Assembly: GCA_964439955.1 (NCBI GenBank)
Contig: CAYTPX010000013.1
Span: 1-51,552, forward strand
DNA length: 51,552 nt
Reading direction: 5' to 3'
DNA from: UBA1794 sp964439955
GTDB taxonomy: Bacteria > Bacteroidota > Bacteroidia > Bacteroidales > Bacteroidaceae
Made by a program: the position numbers and the translations under genes. The notes below the pieces were generated by a model that saw only the letters and a list, made by a program, of their open reading frames with translations, had not been told where the DNA came from and did no database searches. This document shows, piece after piece, positions 9,031 to 16,940 of the stretch. Position 1 is the first letter of the stretch, and the number at the start of each line of letters is the position of its first letter.

Positions 9031-9081
9031 GATTTCTCCCATAGGCAGTTTCGCCCTTTCTTCGGGAGGGAATGGAAAAGG

Positions 9082-9117
9082 ACGCCCGCGTCTCCTATAG
9101 TTTGGGGATGCGGGTGT
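9082..9117 (+). terminator. probable terminator after the OadB gene
   Basis: A 10-bp stem with two wobble pairs (ACGCCCGCGT with ATGCGGGTGT) has a 16-base loop and is followed by TTCTTT. It lies 51 bases beyond the stop codon. Confidence 0.5.
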
Positions 9118-9157
9118 TTCTTTATGGGCAATGCACAGTACACATGCGGAAAAGTAT

Positions 9158-9165
9158 TACCTTTG
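9158..9165 (+). promoter_or_regulatory. Bacteroides-type -7 box upstream of the MATE gene
   Basis: TACCTTTG fits TAnnTTTG. It lies about 110 bases before the start codon, so the transcript would have a fairly long leader. Confidence 0.5.
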
Positions 9166-9273
9166 CACGCCCTTTCGCTCATGGCTCTGGAAGAAAAGGG
9201 CAGGGCTTGGCGGTAAAAGTCACGGCACTTCCCTATAAAAGGGCTGGTGTTTTTGGAGCAAAACTGACGGCTT

Positions 9274-10590
9274 ATGAGAATGAACGACATGAACCGCCGT
9301 ATTTTGGCGTTGGCAGTACCTTCCATCGTGTCTAACATCACGGTTCCCCTCTTGGGCTTGATGGACGTGGCCATCGTGGGACATCTGGGGCATGCTTCCT
9401 ATATCGGGGCTATCGCTGTGGGTGGCATGCTTTTCAGCATGCTCTATTGGGGCTTTGGTTTCCTGCGCATGGGTACGAGCGGCCTTACTTCGCAGGCGCT
9501 CGGGCGGCGCGATTTGCGGGGAGTCATGGCTCAGTTTCTCAGGGCGCAAGGGGTGGCCCAGGGGATTGCCTTGGTTTTGCTGCTCCTGCAGGTGCCTCTG
9601 GAAGCGCTCGTGTTCCGTTATGTCGATGCGAGCCCTGGGGTGCGCCATTGGGCGGGTGTCTATTTCCGGATCTGCATCTGGGGCGCGCCTGCCGTGCTGG
9701 GGCTTTATGCCCTGACGGGCTGGTTCATAGGCATGCAGAACTCGCGTTTCCCCATGTTCGTTGCCATTTTCCAGAACGTGGTGAATATAGTTTCCAGCTT
9801 GTTCTTCGTCTATGTCTTGGGATGGGGCGTGCATGGCGTGGCCGGCGGCACGCTTTTGGCCCAGTGGAGCGGTTTCTTGCTCTCTTTCTGGCTGTGCTTC
9901 CATTTCTATCGGCGTCTTTGGCGTAAGTTTTCTTCTTTCCGTGAAATTTGGAAGCCGGGGGAAATGAAACGTTTCTTTGCCGTGAACCGCGAGATTTTTG
10001 GGCGCACGGTTTGCTTGATTGCCGTTACCGTCTTTTTTACCTCCTCGGGAGCGGGACAGGGCGATACGGTCTTGGCCGTAAACACGTTGCTGATGCAGCT
10101 TTTCACCCTGTTTTCCTACATAATGGACGGCTTCGCCTATGCCGGGGAAGCGCTTTCCGGGCGTTATCTGGGGGCGAAAAACCGCGAAGGCCTGAAGGAG
10201 GCCGTGCGTTTGGTCTTCCGCTGGGGGTGGGGGCTCACGGCCTTTTTCACTTTGCTCTACGCCGTGGGCGGAAATGCTTTCCTTTCGTTGCTGACCAATG
10301 AGCAGTCAGTCTTGAGGGCGGCAGGCGCTTATTTCCATTGGGTGCTCCTTATTCCCGTTTGCGGCTTCTCGGCTTTCCTTTGGGACGGAATTTTCACGGG
10401 CATGACGGCAACCCGCCAAATGTTGGTCGCCATGTTGGTGGCTTGCGCGGCTTTCTTTTCATTGTTTTACTCGCTCTTTTCTTTCTGGGGCAACAATGCG
10501 TTATGGGTTTCTTTTCTCGCCTATCTGGCATTGCGTGGCGTGGGTATGTGGGTTTATTGGGAGCGTGCGGGAAAGAAATTGCAGGTATGA
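9274..10590 (+). CDS. MATE family efflux transporter, DinF-like
   Basis: MATE proteins export cationic drugs or metabolites in exchange for sodium ions or protons. The 438-residue product has about twelve membrane segments in two halves. Its N-terminal region (LAVPSIVSNITVPLLGLMDVAIVGHLG) is characteristic of the DinF branch, as is the GFLRMGTSGLTSQALG loop. Length is usual. The start could also be the ATG at 9280 or 9289, since three methionines lie in the first six codons. It is probably transcribed alone: a terminator lies upstream and 70 bases separate it from the next gene. Substrate cannot be inferred. Confidence 0.9.
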   Translation: MRMNDMNRRILALAVPSIVSNITVPLLGLMDVAIVGHLGHASYIGAIAVGGMLFSMLYWGFGFLRMGTSGLTSQALGRRDLRGVMAQFLRAQGVAQGIALVLLLLQVPLEALVFRYVDASPGVRHWAGVYFRICIWGAPAVLGLYALTGWFIGMQNSRFPMFVAIFQNVVNIVSSLFFVYVLGWGVHGVAGGTLLAQWSGFLLSFWLCFHFYRRLWRKFSSFREIWKPGEMKRFFAVNREIFGRTVCLIAVTVFFTSSGAGQGDTVLAVNTLLMQLFTLFSYIMDGFAYAGEALSGRYLGAKNREGLKEAVRLVFRWGWGLTAFFTLLYAVGGNAFLSLLTNEQSVLRAAGAYFHWVLLIPVCGFSAFLWDGIFTGMTATRQMLVAMLVACAAFFSLFYSLFSFWGNNALWVSFLAYLALRGVGMWVYWERAGKKLQV

Positions 10591-10660
10591 GGAAGGGTAG
10601 GGGGAGTTTTTTTATATTACGGCAGTGCAATAAAAAAGGAAATAATTCGTTCTTATCCAA

Positions 10661-11959
10661 ATGTGTGAAGCTAAGAAGGGAATGGCGACAGAGAGTGAAC
10701 CGAAAGTTGGAATCATAGGATTGGGTTATGTGGGTCTCCCGTTGGCGCGCCTCATGGCGCAGCGCTATCCCACAGTGGGTTTTGACATCAACCCGCTGCG
10801 GGTGGATAGGTTGAAAGGCGGGGCGGACTGGACGGGCGAGCTGGCGGATGAAGAAGTGAAAAGGCTTTTGGAGAATCCGCGTTTCGCGTTGTCGACAGAC
10901 ATAGAGGAACTTTCAGGTTGTACGGTGTATATCGTGGCGGTTCCCACGCCGGTTGATGTGGACAACCGGGCCGATTTGCGTCCTTTGCGCCGTGCCAGCG
11001 TGTTGGTAGGCACGGTGCTCAAGCCGGGTGACTTGGTGGTTTACGAGTCTACCGTCTATCCGGGTGTCACGGAAGAGGAATGTGTGCCTTGCTTGGTGCG
11101 TTCCTCCGGGTTGCGCTATAATGAGGATTTTTTCGTGGGCTACTCTCCAGAGCGGATTAATCCGGGCGACCGGCTCCATACCGTGGAGACTATCCGGAAA
11201 TTGACTTCCGGTTCCACGCCGGAAGCAGCCCGCCGTGTCGAACGCCTTTATGCTTCCGTGCTGAAAGGTGGCACTTTCCCTGTTTCCTCGATACGTGTTG
11301 CCGAAGCGGCCAAAATCATTGAGAATACGCAGCGTGACGTGAATATCGCTTTCATGAATGAGTTGGCCAAAATCTTCAATGCGATGGGTATTGACACCCG
11401 CGAAGTGATTGAAGCGGCTTCTTCCAAATGGAATTTCATCCCCATGCAGCCCGGATTAGTGGGAGGGCATTGCATCGGTATCGACCCTTATTACCTCATT
11501 CAGAAGGCGCAAGTCTACGGGGTCATGCCGCGCGTCATCAGCGAGGCACGCCGTTTGAACGACGGGATGGGCGAGTATGTTGCCAACCAAGTAGTCCGGT
11601 TGATGAACAAGCACAACATCCGCGTGAAAGGTTCCCGCATCCTTATCCTCGGCTTTGCATTTAAGGAAAACTGCCCCGATACGCGTAACACGAAAGTGGC
11701 CGATGTCTATAGCAACCTGCACGAGTTCACTTCCGACATTACGGTCTACGACCCGTGGGTCGATGCCTCCGATGTGCAGGCCACGTATGGCATTACCGTC
11801 TCCCCCGGGCTGCCCGCGGGGCCTTTCGATGCCGTTGTGCTCGCCGTGGCGCACAACTGTTTCCTCTCGCTTGATTATTCCGTACTAAAAGGGGAGGCCG
11901 GTGTTATCTACGATGTAAAAGCTTTCCTCCCACGCGACTTGGTTGATGCTCGGTTGTAA
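10661..11959 (+). CDS. UDP-N-acetyl-D-mannosamine/galactosamine-type nucleotide-sugar 6-dehydrogenase
   Basis: The enzyme oxidises a UDP-sugar at C6 to the uronic acid in two NAD-dependent steps, for capsule or other surface glycans. It has an N-terminal Rossmann motif (GIIGLGYVGLPLA, residues 17-29), the VAVPTPVD segment near 93, and the middle and C-terminal UDP-glucose/GDP-mannose dehydrogenase domains. The catalytic cysteine is C271 in GGHCIGIDPYYL. That motif places it in the WbpO/TviB/WecC branch rather than UDP-glucose dehydrogenase. At 432 residues it is complete. An alternative ATG at 10682 (MATESEPK) would drop seven residues and may be the true start. No glycosyltransferase cluster surrounds it, which is unusual. 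Confidence 0.88.
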   Translation: MCEAKKGMATESEPKVGIIGLGYVGLPLARLMAQRYPTVGFDINPLRVDRLKGGADWTGELADEEVKRLLENPRFALSTDIEELSGCTVYIVAVPTPVDVDNRADLRPLRRASVLVGTVLKPGDLVVYESTVYPGVTEEECVPCLVRSSGLRYNEDFFVGYSPERINPGDRLHTVETIRKLTSGSTPEAARRVERLYASVLKGGTFPVSSIRVAEAAKIIENTQRDVNIAFMNELAKIFNAMGIDTREVIEAASSKWNFIPMQPGLVGGHCIGIDPYYLIQKAQVYGVMPRVISEARRLNDGMGEYVANQVVRLMNKHNIRVKGSRILILGFAFKENCPDTRNTKVADVYSNLHEFTSDITVYDPWVDASDVQATYGITVSPGLPAGPFDAVVLAVAHNCFLSLDYSVLKGEAGVIYDVKAFLPRDLVDARL

Positions 11960-11981
11960 ATAACGAGAGTTCGATATAAGA

Positions 11982-12305
11982 TTAAAGCATGGTCAGTTGC
12001 CCGTCATTAGATAATTTCCAAAGACGCAGTATTTCCATGTAGGAAGCCGAACCGTCTTCCTTTGCTCCCACGTCCCATCGGACATGCCACTTTCCTTTCC
12101 ACCGGGTTCGCGCATTCCGACAACGCCACACCGGCACTTCCTTCCGATCGTTTCATTGCCTAACTAACCCGTCTGCCCGTACGTGCCCGCGGGCTTGCAC
12201 CGTGTGTTCGTGCTGTTCCCAAAGATAAGTCCTTCCAATACAGGTAGCGTGGGGCAGTGACAGGTCAGTGAAGCCTCCCCAGTCGCCTAGGTCGTTCTTC
12301 TTCAT
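11982..12305 (-). pseudogene. small unidentified protein gene interrupted by an in-frame TGA
   Basis: On the minus strand an ATG at 12305 opens a frame beginning MKKNDLGDWGGFTDL and running 50 residues to TGA at 12153-12155. The same frame then continues for 56 sense codons (NDRKEVPVWRCRN... to the end LSNDGQLTML) and stops at 11982-11984. Both halves look like real protein: many W, Y, H and charged residues, and host-like codons. A single nonsense change (for example CGA or GGA to TGA) in a gene of about 107 codons explains this best. The family was not recognised. It lies convergent to the nucleotide-sugar dehydrogenase gene (22-base gap) and downstream of the recombinase gene on the same strand. 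A sequencing error is possible. Confidence 0.5.
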
Positions 12306-12319
12306 CCATGAATCATTTA

Positions 12320-12354
12320 AAGAAGGAGGAAAGCACAAAACTCCCCTCCTTCTT
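12320..12354. terminator. hairpin downstream of the recombinase gene, possible terminator
   Basis: A perfect 10-bp stem AAGAAGGAGG/CCTCCTTCTT has a 15-base loop. It lies 150 bases beyond the recombinase stop and just ahead of the interrupted ORF on the minus strand. The tract after it is only weakly T-rich, so an operator or recombination site is also possible. Confidence 0.4.
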
Positions 12355-12356
12355 AC

Positions 12357-12364
12357 TATATTTG
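12357..12364 (+). promoter_or_regulatory. orphan Bacteroides-type -7 box
   Basis: TATATTTG matches TAnnTTTG on the plus strand, but no plausible plus-strand gene follows. Only a 28-codon frame from 12379 (MKMVRLLQLLPYG...) is present. It lies between the recombinase gene and the interrupted ORF. Confidence 0.3.
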
Positions 12365-12506
12365 CTCGCAACGTTTATATGAAAATGGTGCGACTTTTGC
12401 AGTTACTTCCATATGGAAGAAGCGGATATTGGTATATGAATGTCCGCAAGTTACCAAATTGGTAGAGTTTAAACTACCTTTCCGTGAAACACTCCCATAA
12501 TACTCC

Positions 12507-13721
12507 TCAAAGGTCTTTTAGGATCTTCCTGTTGGCTTTGTCTACTTCGGAAGATTTGATGGAATCCAGATAGATTTGCGTGGTCATTTCCGAATCATGG
12601 CCCAAGCCTTCGCTTATGACAGAAAGCGGTATGTCCTTTCTCCGTGCAATGGTAGCCCAACTATGGCGGCTATAATACATGGACAAGGGAACGGCTGGCA
12701 TTACCATGGCGGCAATATCTTTCAACTGCCGGTTGATTCTCCTCATGTGGTTTTGGTATTGGCGTCGTTCGCTCCCGTCTTCACGGGTGATGATGGGGAG
12801 CAGGTACTGGCTTGGGTTGGGCTTGTGTTTGTTGAGGATTGCCTGCATTTGTTTTGTCCATTCGATGGTAAGCAGTTGCCCAGTCTTCTTCCTGCGGTAG
12901 GTCAGGTAGCCGTTTCTCAGGTCTTTTTTCTTGAGATAGGCCATATCTACGAACGACATCCCACGGGTGCAAAAGCTGAAGATGAACATGTCGCGCGCAA
13001 AATCCAACGAGGGCTTTTGGGATAGGTCCAAGTCCTTTATTCTTTTGATTCCGGCAAGCGAAATGCTCCTTTTCACGGTTTTGTCAATTCCGCAATAGAC
13101 ATGTTTGAAAGGGCGGCGGTCTTGTGTCAATCCCTTCTCCACCGCCAGCCTGTAGTTGGTGCGGAGTATGCGCATATAGAACGAGCTCGTGTTGCGGGAG
13201 ACTCCCCTGTTCCGCAATTCCGCCTCGTAAAGTTCCATCAGTTCGGAATCCATCATGTCGAATGCCAAATCCACGCCTCTCCGGAAGCGCATGAAACTGT
13301 TGAGGGTAGATTGGTAGGTTTCTCCGGAACGGACTTTCCCCAGCCGCATTTTGTGGCGCACTTGGGCATGGATGAAATTGAACACGCTGTGGTTCGGGTC
13401 AATATAAGGAATGAATATACGGGACACTTCGTCGAGGCTCCAGCCCTTGCCTGCCTGTTCCAAAGCGTCCGTAATCTTCCTAAGCCGCAGCAATTCCCGT
13501 TCCACGTTGAAGTGGATAAGCGACAGAGGGTCGTAGCGTGGGGACGTGGGCAACGGCAGTACTATCTTCCCGGTAGTCCTATCCCATTCGTCATTGAAGA
13601 TTTTGTACGCAGTCCTGATTCGGCGGACAGTGCGGTCGTGAATCAACTGGAAATACAGCGTTCCTTCTTTTTCAGGATTTGCTGACGGTTTGAATTTAAG
13701 CTTTATTGACACCATACTCAT
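12507..13721 (-). CDS. tyrosine-type site-specific recombinase/integrase
   Basis: The product resembles the Bacteroidota phage-integrase family used by mobile elements and by DNA-inversion switches. The N-terminal part (VSIKLKFKPSANPEKEG...) is the arm-type domain. A SAM-like core-binding domain follows (YQSTLNSFMRF). The catalytic domain has the first arginine in SFCTRGMSFVDMAYL, the second in YYSRHSWATIA, the histidine of GLGHDSEMTT and the nucleophile tyrosine in QIYLDS. The chosen ATG at 13721 gives 404 residues; a longer frame from 13829 exists, but its extra 36 residues do not resemble the family. ATG 13715 is an alternative. No excisionase, relaxase or phage gene is nearby, so this is either a remnant or a local inversion enzyme. 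Confidence 0.88.
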   Translation of the reverse strand: MSMVSIKLKFKPSANPEKEGTLYFQLIHDRTVRRIRTAYKIFNDEWDRTTGKIVLPLPTSPRYDPLSLIHFNVERELLRLRKITDALEQAGKGWSLDEVSRIFIPYIDPNHSVFNFIHAQVRHKMRLGKVRSGETYQSTLNSFMRFRRGVDLAFDMMDSELMELYEAELRNRGVSRNTSSFYMRILRTNYRLAVEKGLTQDRRPFKHVYCGIDKTVKRSISLAGIKRIKDLDLSQKPSLDFARDMFIFSFCTRGMSFVDMAYLKKKDLRNGYLTYRRKKTGQLLTIEWTKQMQAILNKHKPNPSQYLLPIITREDGSERRQYQNHMRRINRQLKDIAAMVMPAVPLSMYYSRHSWATIARRKDIPLSVISEGLGHDSEMTTQIYLDSIKSSEVDKANRKILKDL

Positions 13722-13835
13722 GCTTATTTTACTTTGTATTAAATAATGTAGTACGCCGCAAATTTCACTTAGTATTTCTCTTGTCCACAACCTATTCCGC
13801 ATGTCTTTCATTTCCCGGCTTGCCTGCACGAAGCC

Positions 13836-14096
13836 CTATAAGGAAATGTGTTCCTTTTCTTCCTCCGGCTTGGAAGTGTAGGGCTTGGGCAGCGGCGCAT
13901 ACCCGGTTTCGTCCCGGGTCGATTGGCCATGCCTCTTTTCCGTTGTACCATCTTGCCGGAAAGTGCCGCAGCAAAGCCATCCCGGGGTTTCTTGCATGGC
14001 ATCGTTGCCCATAGGGTAGTAGGGAAAAGCCTTGGCGGTTTCCCCTCTTTCCGCTTCCGCGCTTGCCCAATAGTGCCAATCATTCGCGTCCGGCAA
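13836..14096 (-). CDS. small hypothetical ORF upstream of the recombinase
   Basis: The frame reads DANDWHYWASAEAERGET near its start and ends SKPEEEKEHISL: 86 residues from a TTG at 14096. Composition is hydrophilic, with several W and Y. Codon use (GAA, AAG, ACC, CCG, GGC) resembles the host genes, which argues for real or formerly real coding. There is no good ATG; the frame stays open further upstream, so it may be the 3' end of a decayed gene. Other frames in this stretch are also open, which weakens the case. It lies on the recombinase strand, about 115 bases before the chosen recombinase start. Function unknown. Confidence 0.3.
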   Translation of the reverse strand: MPDANDWHYWASAEAERGETAKAFPYYPMGNDAMQETPGWLCCGTFRQDGTTEKRHGQSTRDETGYAPLPKPYTSKPEEEKEHISL

Positions 14097-14209
14097 GCGA
14101 TGGCATGCCGCAGGAACGTTCTGGCTGCACGGAGGAAAACGATGGGACTTTCCGTCTGAGGTGGCTGAAAAATGGAGGATAGGACAGACGCTGTGTCCGA
14201 TATTTGCCT

Positions 14210-14217
14210 TATCTTTG
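14210..14217 (+). promoter_or_regulatory. Bacteroides-type -7 box upstream of the DPP IV gene
   Basis: TATCTTTG matches TAnnTTTG. It lies 50 bases before the start codon at 14268. Confidence 0.55.
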
Positions 14218-14267
14218 GGCGGAAAAATAGAATGTTTTTCTTTCTACCTTATTAATGTAGTATAAGA

Positions 14268-16505
14268 ATGAATGTACGAAATCCGTTATTACTTAGTATT
14301 TTTTGCATGGCAATGAGCTTCCCTTCCGGTGCGCAACCTGCTCGTTTGACGTTCGACGACGCGGTGCGCGGTACGTATGCCCCCGTCTCGGTCGTAGGAG
14401 ATGCCGTGCCATTGCCCGGTGGGACGCACTTTGCCCGGCTTTCTCCCGATGGGACCCAAGTGTTCCGCTATGATTTCCGTACCGGGGAGCAAGATGGCGT
14501 GCTTTTCGATGTGGCCGAAATCGGTAATTGCCCGTTTGAAAAGATCGACGGTTTCCAAGTCTCTCCCGACGGCGGGAAGATGTTGCTCCGTACCGCTACG
14601 CAAAAGCTCTACCGCCATTCTATGGTGGCAACTTATTACCTTTATATAATCGGGAATTCCACGGTTGCCCCCCTGAGTGACAATGGCGGTCCCCAGGAAT
14701 GCCCGGTGTTTTCCCAGGATGGGAATCTGGTGGCTTTCGTGCGCGAGGGCAATATCTTCCTGATAAAACTGCTCTTCAACAACAGCGAGTCGCAAGTGAC
14801 CAACGACGGCGCGCCGGGACAAGTGCTCAACGGGAAGCCCGATTGGCTCTACGAAGAAGAGTTTGCCATGCAGGAAGCCTTATGTTTCAGCCCCGACGGG
14901 CAGATGCTGTGCTGGATACGCTGGGACGAATCGGAAGTGGGCTCCTATACTTTCCCGCTGTTCTACGGGGCTGCCCCGGAACTTGAGGAATATGCAGAAT
15001 ATCCGGGCATGTGTACTTTGAAATATCCCAAGGCCGGGACGCAAAATGCCCGCGTCAGCGTCCATTCTTACGATATAAAGTCGCGCGTGACCCGCACCAT
15101 AAAGTTACCGTTGAGGCCGACGGATTACGTGCCGCGCATACGTTTTACCGATGAAGACGACCGTTTGGCCCTCATTGTGCTTGACCGGAACCAGACGACG
15201 CTTGACCTTTATGTGGCCAATCCCCGTTCGGGTGAATGCAAATTGCTGTTGCGCGACCAAGCGGAGTACTACATCAATCCGGACAACCTCGACGCGATCC
15301 GTTTTTATCCCGACGGGTTTACCTATTTGAGCGAGAGGGATGGTTATAATGCCTTGTACTTTTATTCGCCTGGTGGCACACTTCGCAAGAAATTGACGCC
15401 GGATGACGGGAGCGAGGTGCAGGAATTTTTGGGGTATGCCCCGGGGAATGGCATTTTCTACTATCGTTCCACGCTTCCTGGCGACCCGCTTCATACGGCA
15501 ATCTACTCTGCGGATTTGAAAAGCGGGAAGGTTACGAACCTCACCCCCGAAGTGGGGACGCACCGTGCATCTTGCTTTTCGTCGGATTGCTCGTATTTTA
15601 TCGACACCTACTCGAGCTTAGTGTCGTTCCCTGTTTCCGCAGTGTACAACGCGAAGGGGAAGAAACTGGCAGAAATGCCTGCTAGGGACGGGACGGTGGC
15701 GGCCTTGGCCGCGAATGTGGCCGACAAACCGTCGTGCGAACTGTTCCGCTTTACCACGGGCGACGGCACAGAGTTGAACGGGTGGCTCATGAAGCCGGCA
15801 GACTTCGACCCTTCCCGGCGTTATCCCCTCGTGATGTACCAATACAGCGGCCCCAAAACGCAGCAAGTGGCCGACTCTTGGCAAATCGGTTTCAGCGGCC
15901 ACCCGTTGGGCTTCGACGGATGGCTCACCACGCAGGGCTTCCTCGTTGCTTGTGTAGACCCCCGTGGCACGGGAGGCCGGGGCGCAGGCTTCAGCGGGGC
16001 GACTTATTTGAAATTGGGTATCGTGGAGGCTGACGACCAAGTGGAGGCTGCCCGCTATCTGGGGACGCTTCCGTATGTAGACCCCGGCCGTATCGGCATC
16101 TGGGGCTGGAGTTTCGGCGGTACCGTGGCCGCCCTTAGCATCATGCACCCCGACCATGTGTTCAAGGCGGCAGTTTCGGTAGCCCCGGTTACGGACTGGC
16201 GTTTCTACGACACGGCTTATTCGGAGCGTTACTTGCGCACGCCGCAGGAAAACGCCGGGGGCTATGAAACGGCTTCCGTGCTTTCCCGTGTGGGAAACCT
16301 TGAAGGGAAATTCCTCTTGATACACGGCTTGGCGGACGATAACGTGCATTACCAGAATACGGCCCAGCTCAGCGAAGCGCTAGTGCAGGCAGGAAAACAA
16401 TTTGAGATGCAGGTATATACGAACCGCGACCACGGTATTTACGGAGGCGCTACCCGGAATCATCTGTTCCGGCGCATTGCCGACTTCTTCAAGGCGAACC
16501 TGTGA
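14268..16505 (+). CDS. dipeptidyl peptidase IV (S9B family serine peptidase)
   Basis: DPP IV removes Xaa-Pro or Xaa-Ala dipeptides from peptide N termini. In asaccharolytic and host-associated Bacteroidales it works in the periplasm on imported peptides. A signal peptide covers about residues 1-22 (ending GAQP). A beta-propeller domain (DPPIV_N) follows to about residue 480, including the DWLYEEEF motif that binds the substrate amino terminus. The alpha/beta-hydrolase domain has the nucleophile S615 in GWSFGG, the aspartate in HGLADDNVH (690-691) and the histidine H722 in RDHGIYGG. At 745 residues it is full length with all catalytic residues. It has its own promoter-like box and is followed by a strong terminator. 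Confidence 0.95.
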   Translation: MNVRNPLLLSIFCMAMSFPSGAQPARLTFDDAVRGTYAPVSVVGDAVPLPGGTHFARLSPDGTQVFRYDFRTGEQDGVLFDVAEIGNCPFEKIDGFQVSPDGGKMLLRTATQKLYRHSMVATYYLYIIGNSTVAPLSDNGGPQECPVFSQDGNLVAFVREGNIFLIKLLFNNSESQVTNDGAPGQVLNGKPDWLYEEEFAMQEALCFSPDGQMLCWIRWDESEVGSYTFPLFYGAAPELEEYAEYPGMCTLKYPKAGTQNARVSVHSYDIKSRVTRTIKLPLRPTDYVPRIRFTDEDDRLALIVLDRNQTTLDLYVANPRSGECKLLLRDQAEYYINPDNLDAIRFYPDGFTYLSERDGYNALYFYSPGGTLRKKLTPDDGSEVQEFLGYAPGNGIFYYRSTLPGDPLHTAIYSADLKSGKVTNLTPEVGTHRASCFSSDCSYFIDTYSSLVSFPVSAVYNAKGKKLAEMPARDGTVAALAANVADKPSCELFRFTTGDGTELNGWLMKPADFDPSRRYPLVMYQYSGPKTQQVADSWQIGFSGHPLGFDGWLTTQGFLVACVDPRGTGGRGAGFSGATYLKLGIVEADDQVEAARYLGTLPYVDPGRIGIWGWSFGGTVAALSIMHPDHVFKAAVSVAPVTDWRFYDTAYSERYLRTPQENAGGYETASVLSRVGNLEGKFLLIHGLADDNVHYQNTAQLSEALVQAGKQFEMQVYTNRDHGIYGGATRNHLFRRIADFFKANL

Positions 16506-16530
16506 GCTGAAGGCCTTTCGCGAAGTTAGA

Positions 16531-16570
16531 AAAAGTCCCTGCGCTTTCCCGAGGAAACGCAGGGACTTTT
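16531..16570. terminator. bidirectional terminator after the DPP IV gene
   Basis: A 13-bp stem AAAAGTCCCTGCG/CGCAGGGACTTTT has a 14-base loop. A-rich and T-rich flanks are part of the stem. It lies 26 bases beyond the stop codon. Confidence 0.7.
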
Positions 16571-16811
16571 GGCCAGATGGCCAAAGGCATTATGCCTGAC
16601 ACGTTTGGATTATAAGGGATACTTGGATGGCATTCCCTCGGGAAAGGGCAAACTGTCCGCCCCATGCCTTAAATGAAATCCGTAAAGGAAAAAGCTGAGC
16701 GACGGGGCATGGCTTGGGGCTACTATTTGTGCCCAGATGGACTTTGGCGAATTCCATGGGGCATTCCTATGAAAAGTTGGGCGGGAATTTGGACAAGTCG
16801 CAGGCCTTGTG
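16571..16811. other. non-coding leader region before the GH43 gene
   Basis: Overlapping short plus-strand frames here show no protein character. I see no RNA gene or repeat apart from the -7 box that follows. Confidence 0.4.
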
Positions 16812-16819
16812 TATATTTG
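16812..16819 (+). promoter_or_regulatory. Bacteroides-type -7 box upstream of the GH43 gene
   Basis: TATATTTG matches TAnnTTTG and lies about 120 bases before the start codon. Confidence 0.45.
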
Positions 16820-16940
16820 TTCCGAATCTCGGAAAAGAGAGGAAACGGAAAGGGGAAGGTAAAGCTGGGGGATTGCCGGATTATTACCTGCTTCTTTTTT
16901 ATTACCTGAAATGATTGTTACTTATAAACCGGCTGTATAA

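Noticed and set aside
12153..12155. in-frame TGA read as selenocysteine
   Set aside because: No selenocysteine insertion-type hairpin was seen after the TGA and no selenoprotein family was recognised; a nonsense mutation is simpler.
12027..12425. similar words GCAGTatTTCCAT (12027) and GCAGTtACTTCCAT (12398) as recombination sites of the integrase
   Set aside because: The match is short, gapped and in direct orientation, so it is within what chance would give.
15618..16349. 243-codon minus-strand frame
   Set aside because: Antisense to the catalytic domain of DPP IV; no recognisable domain.
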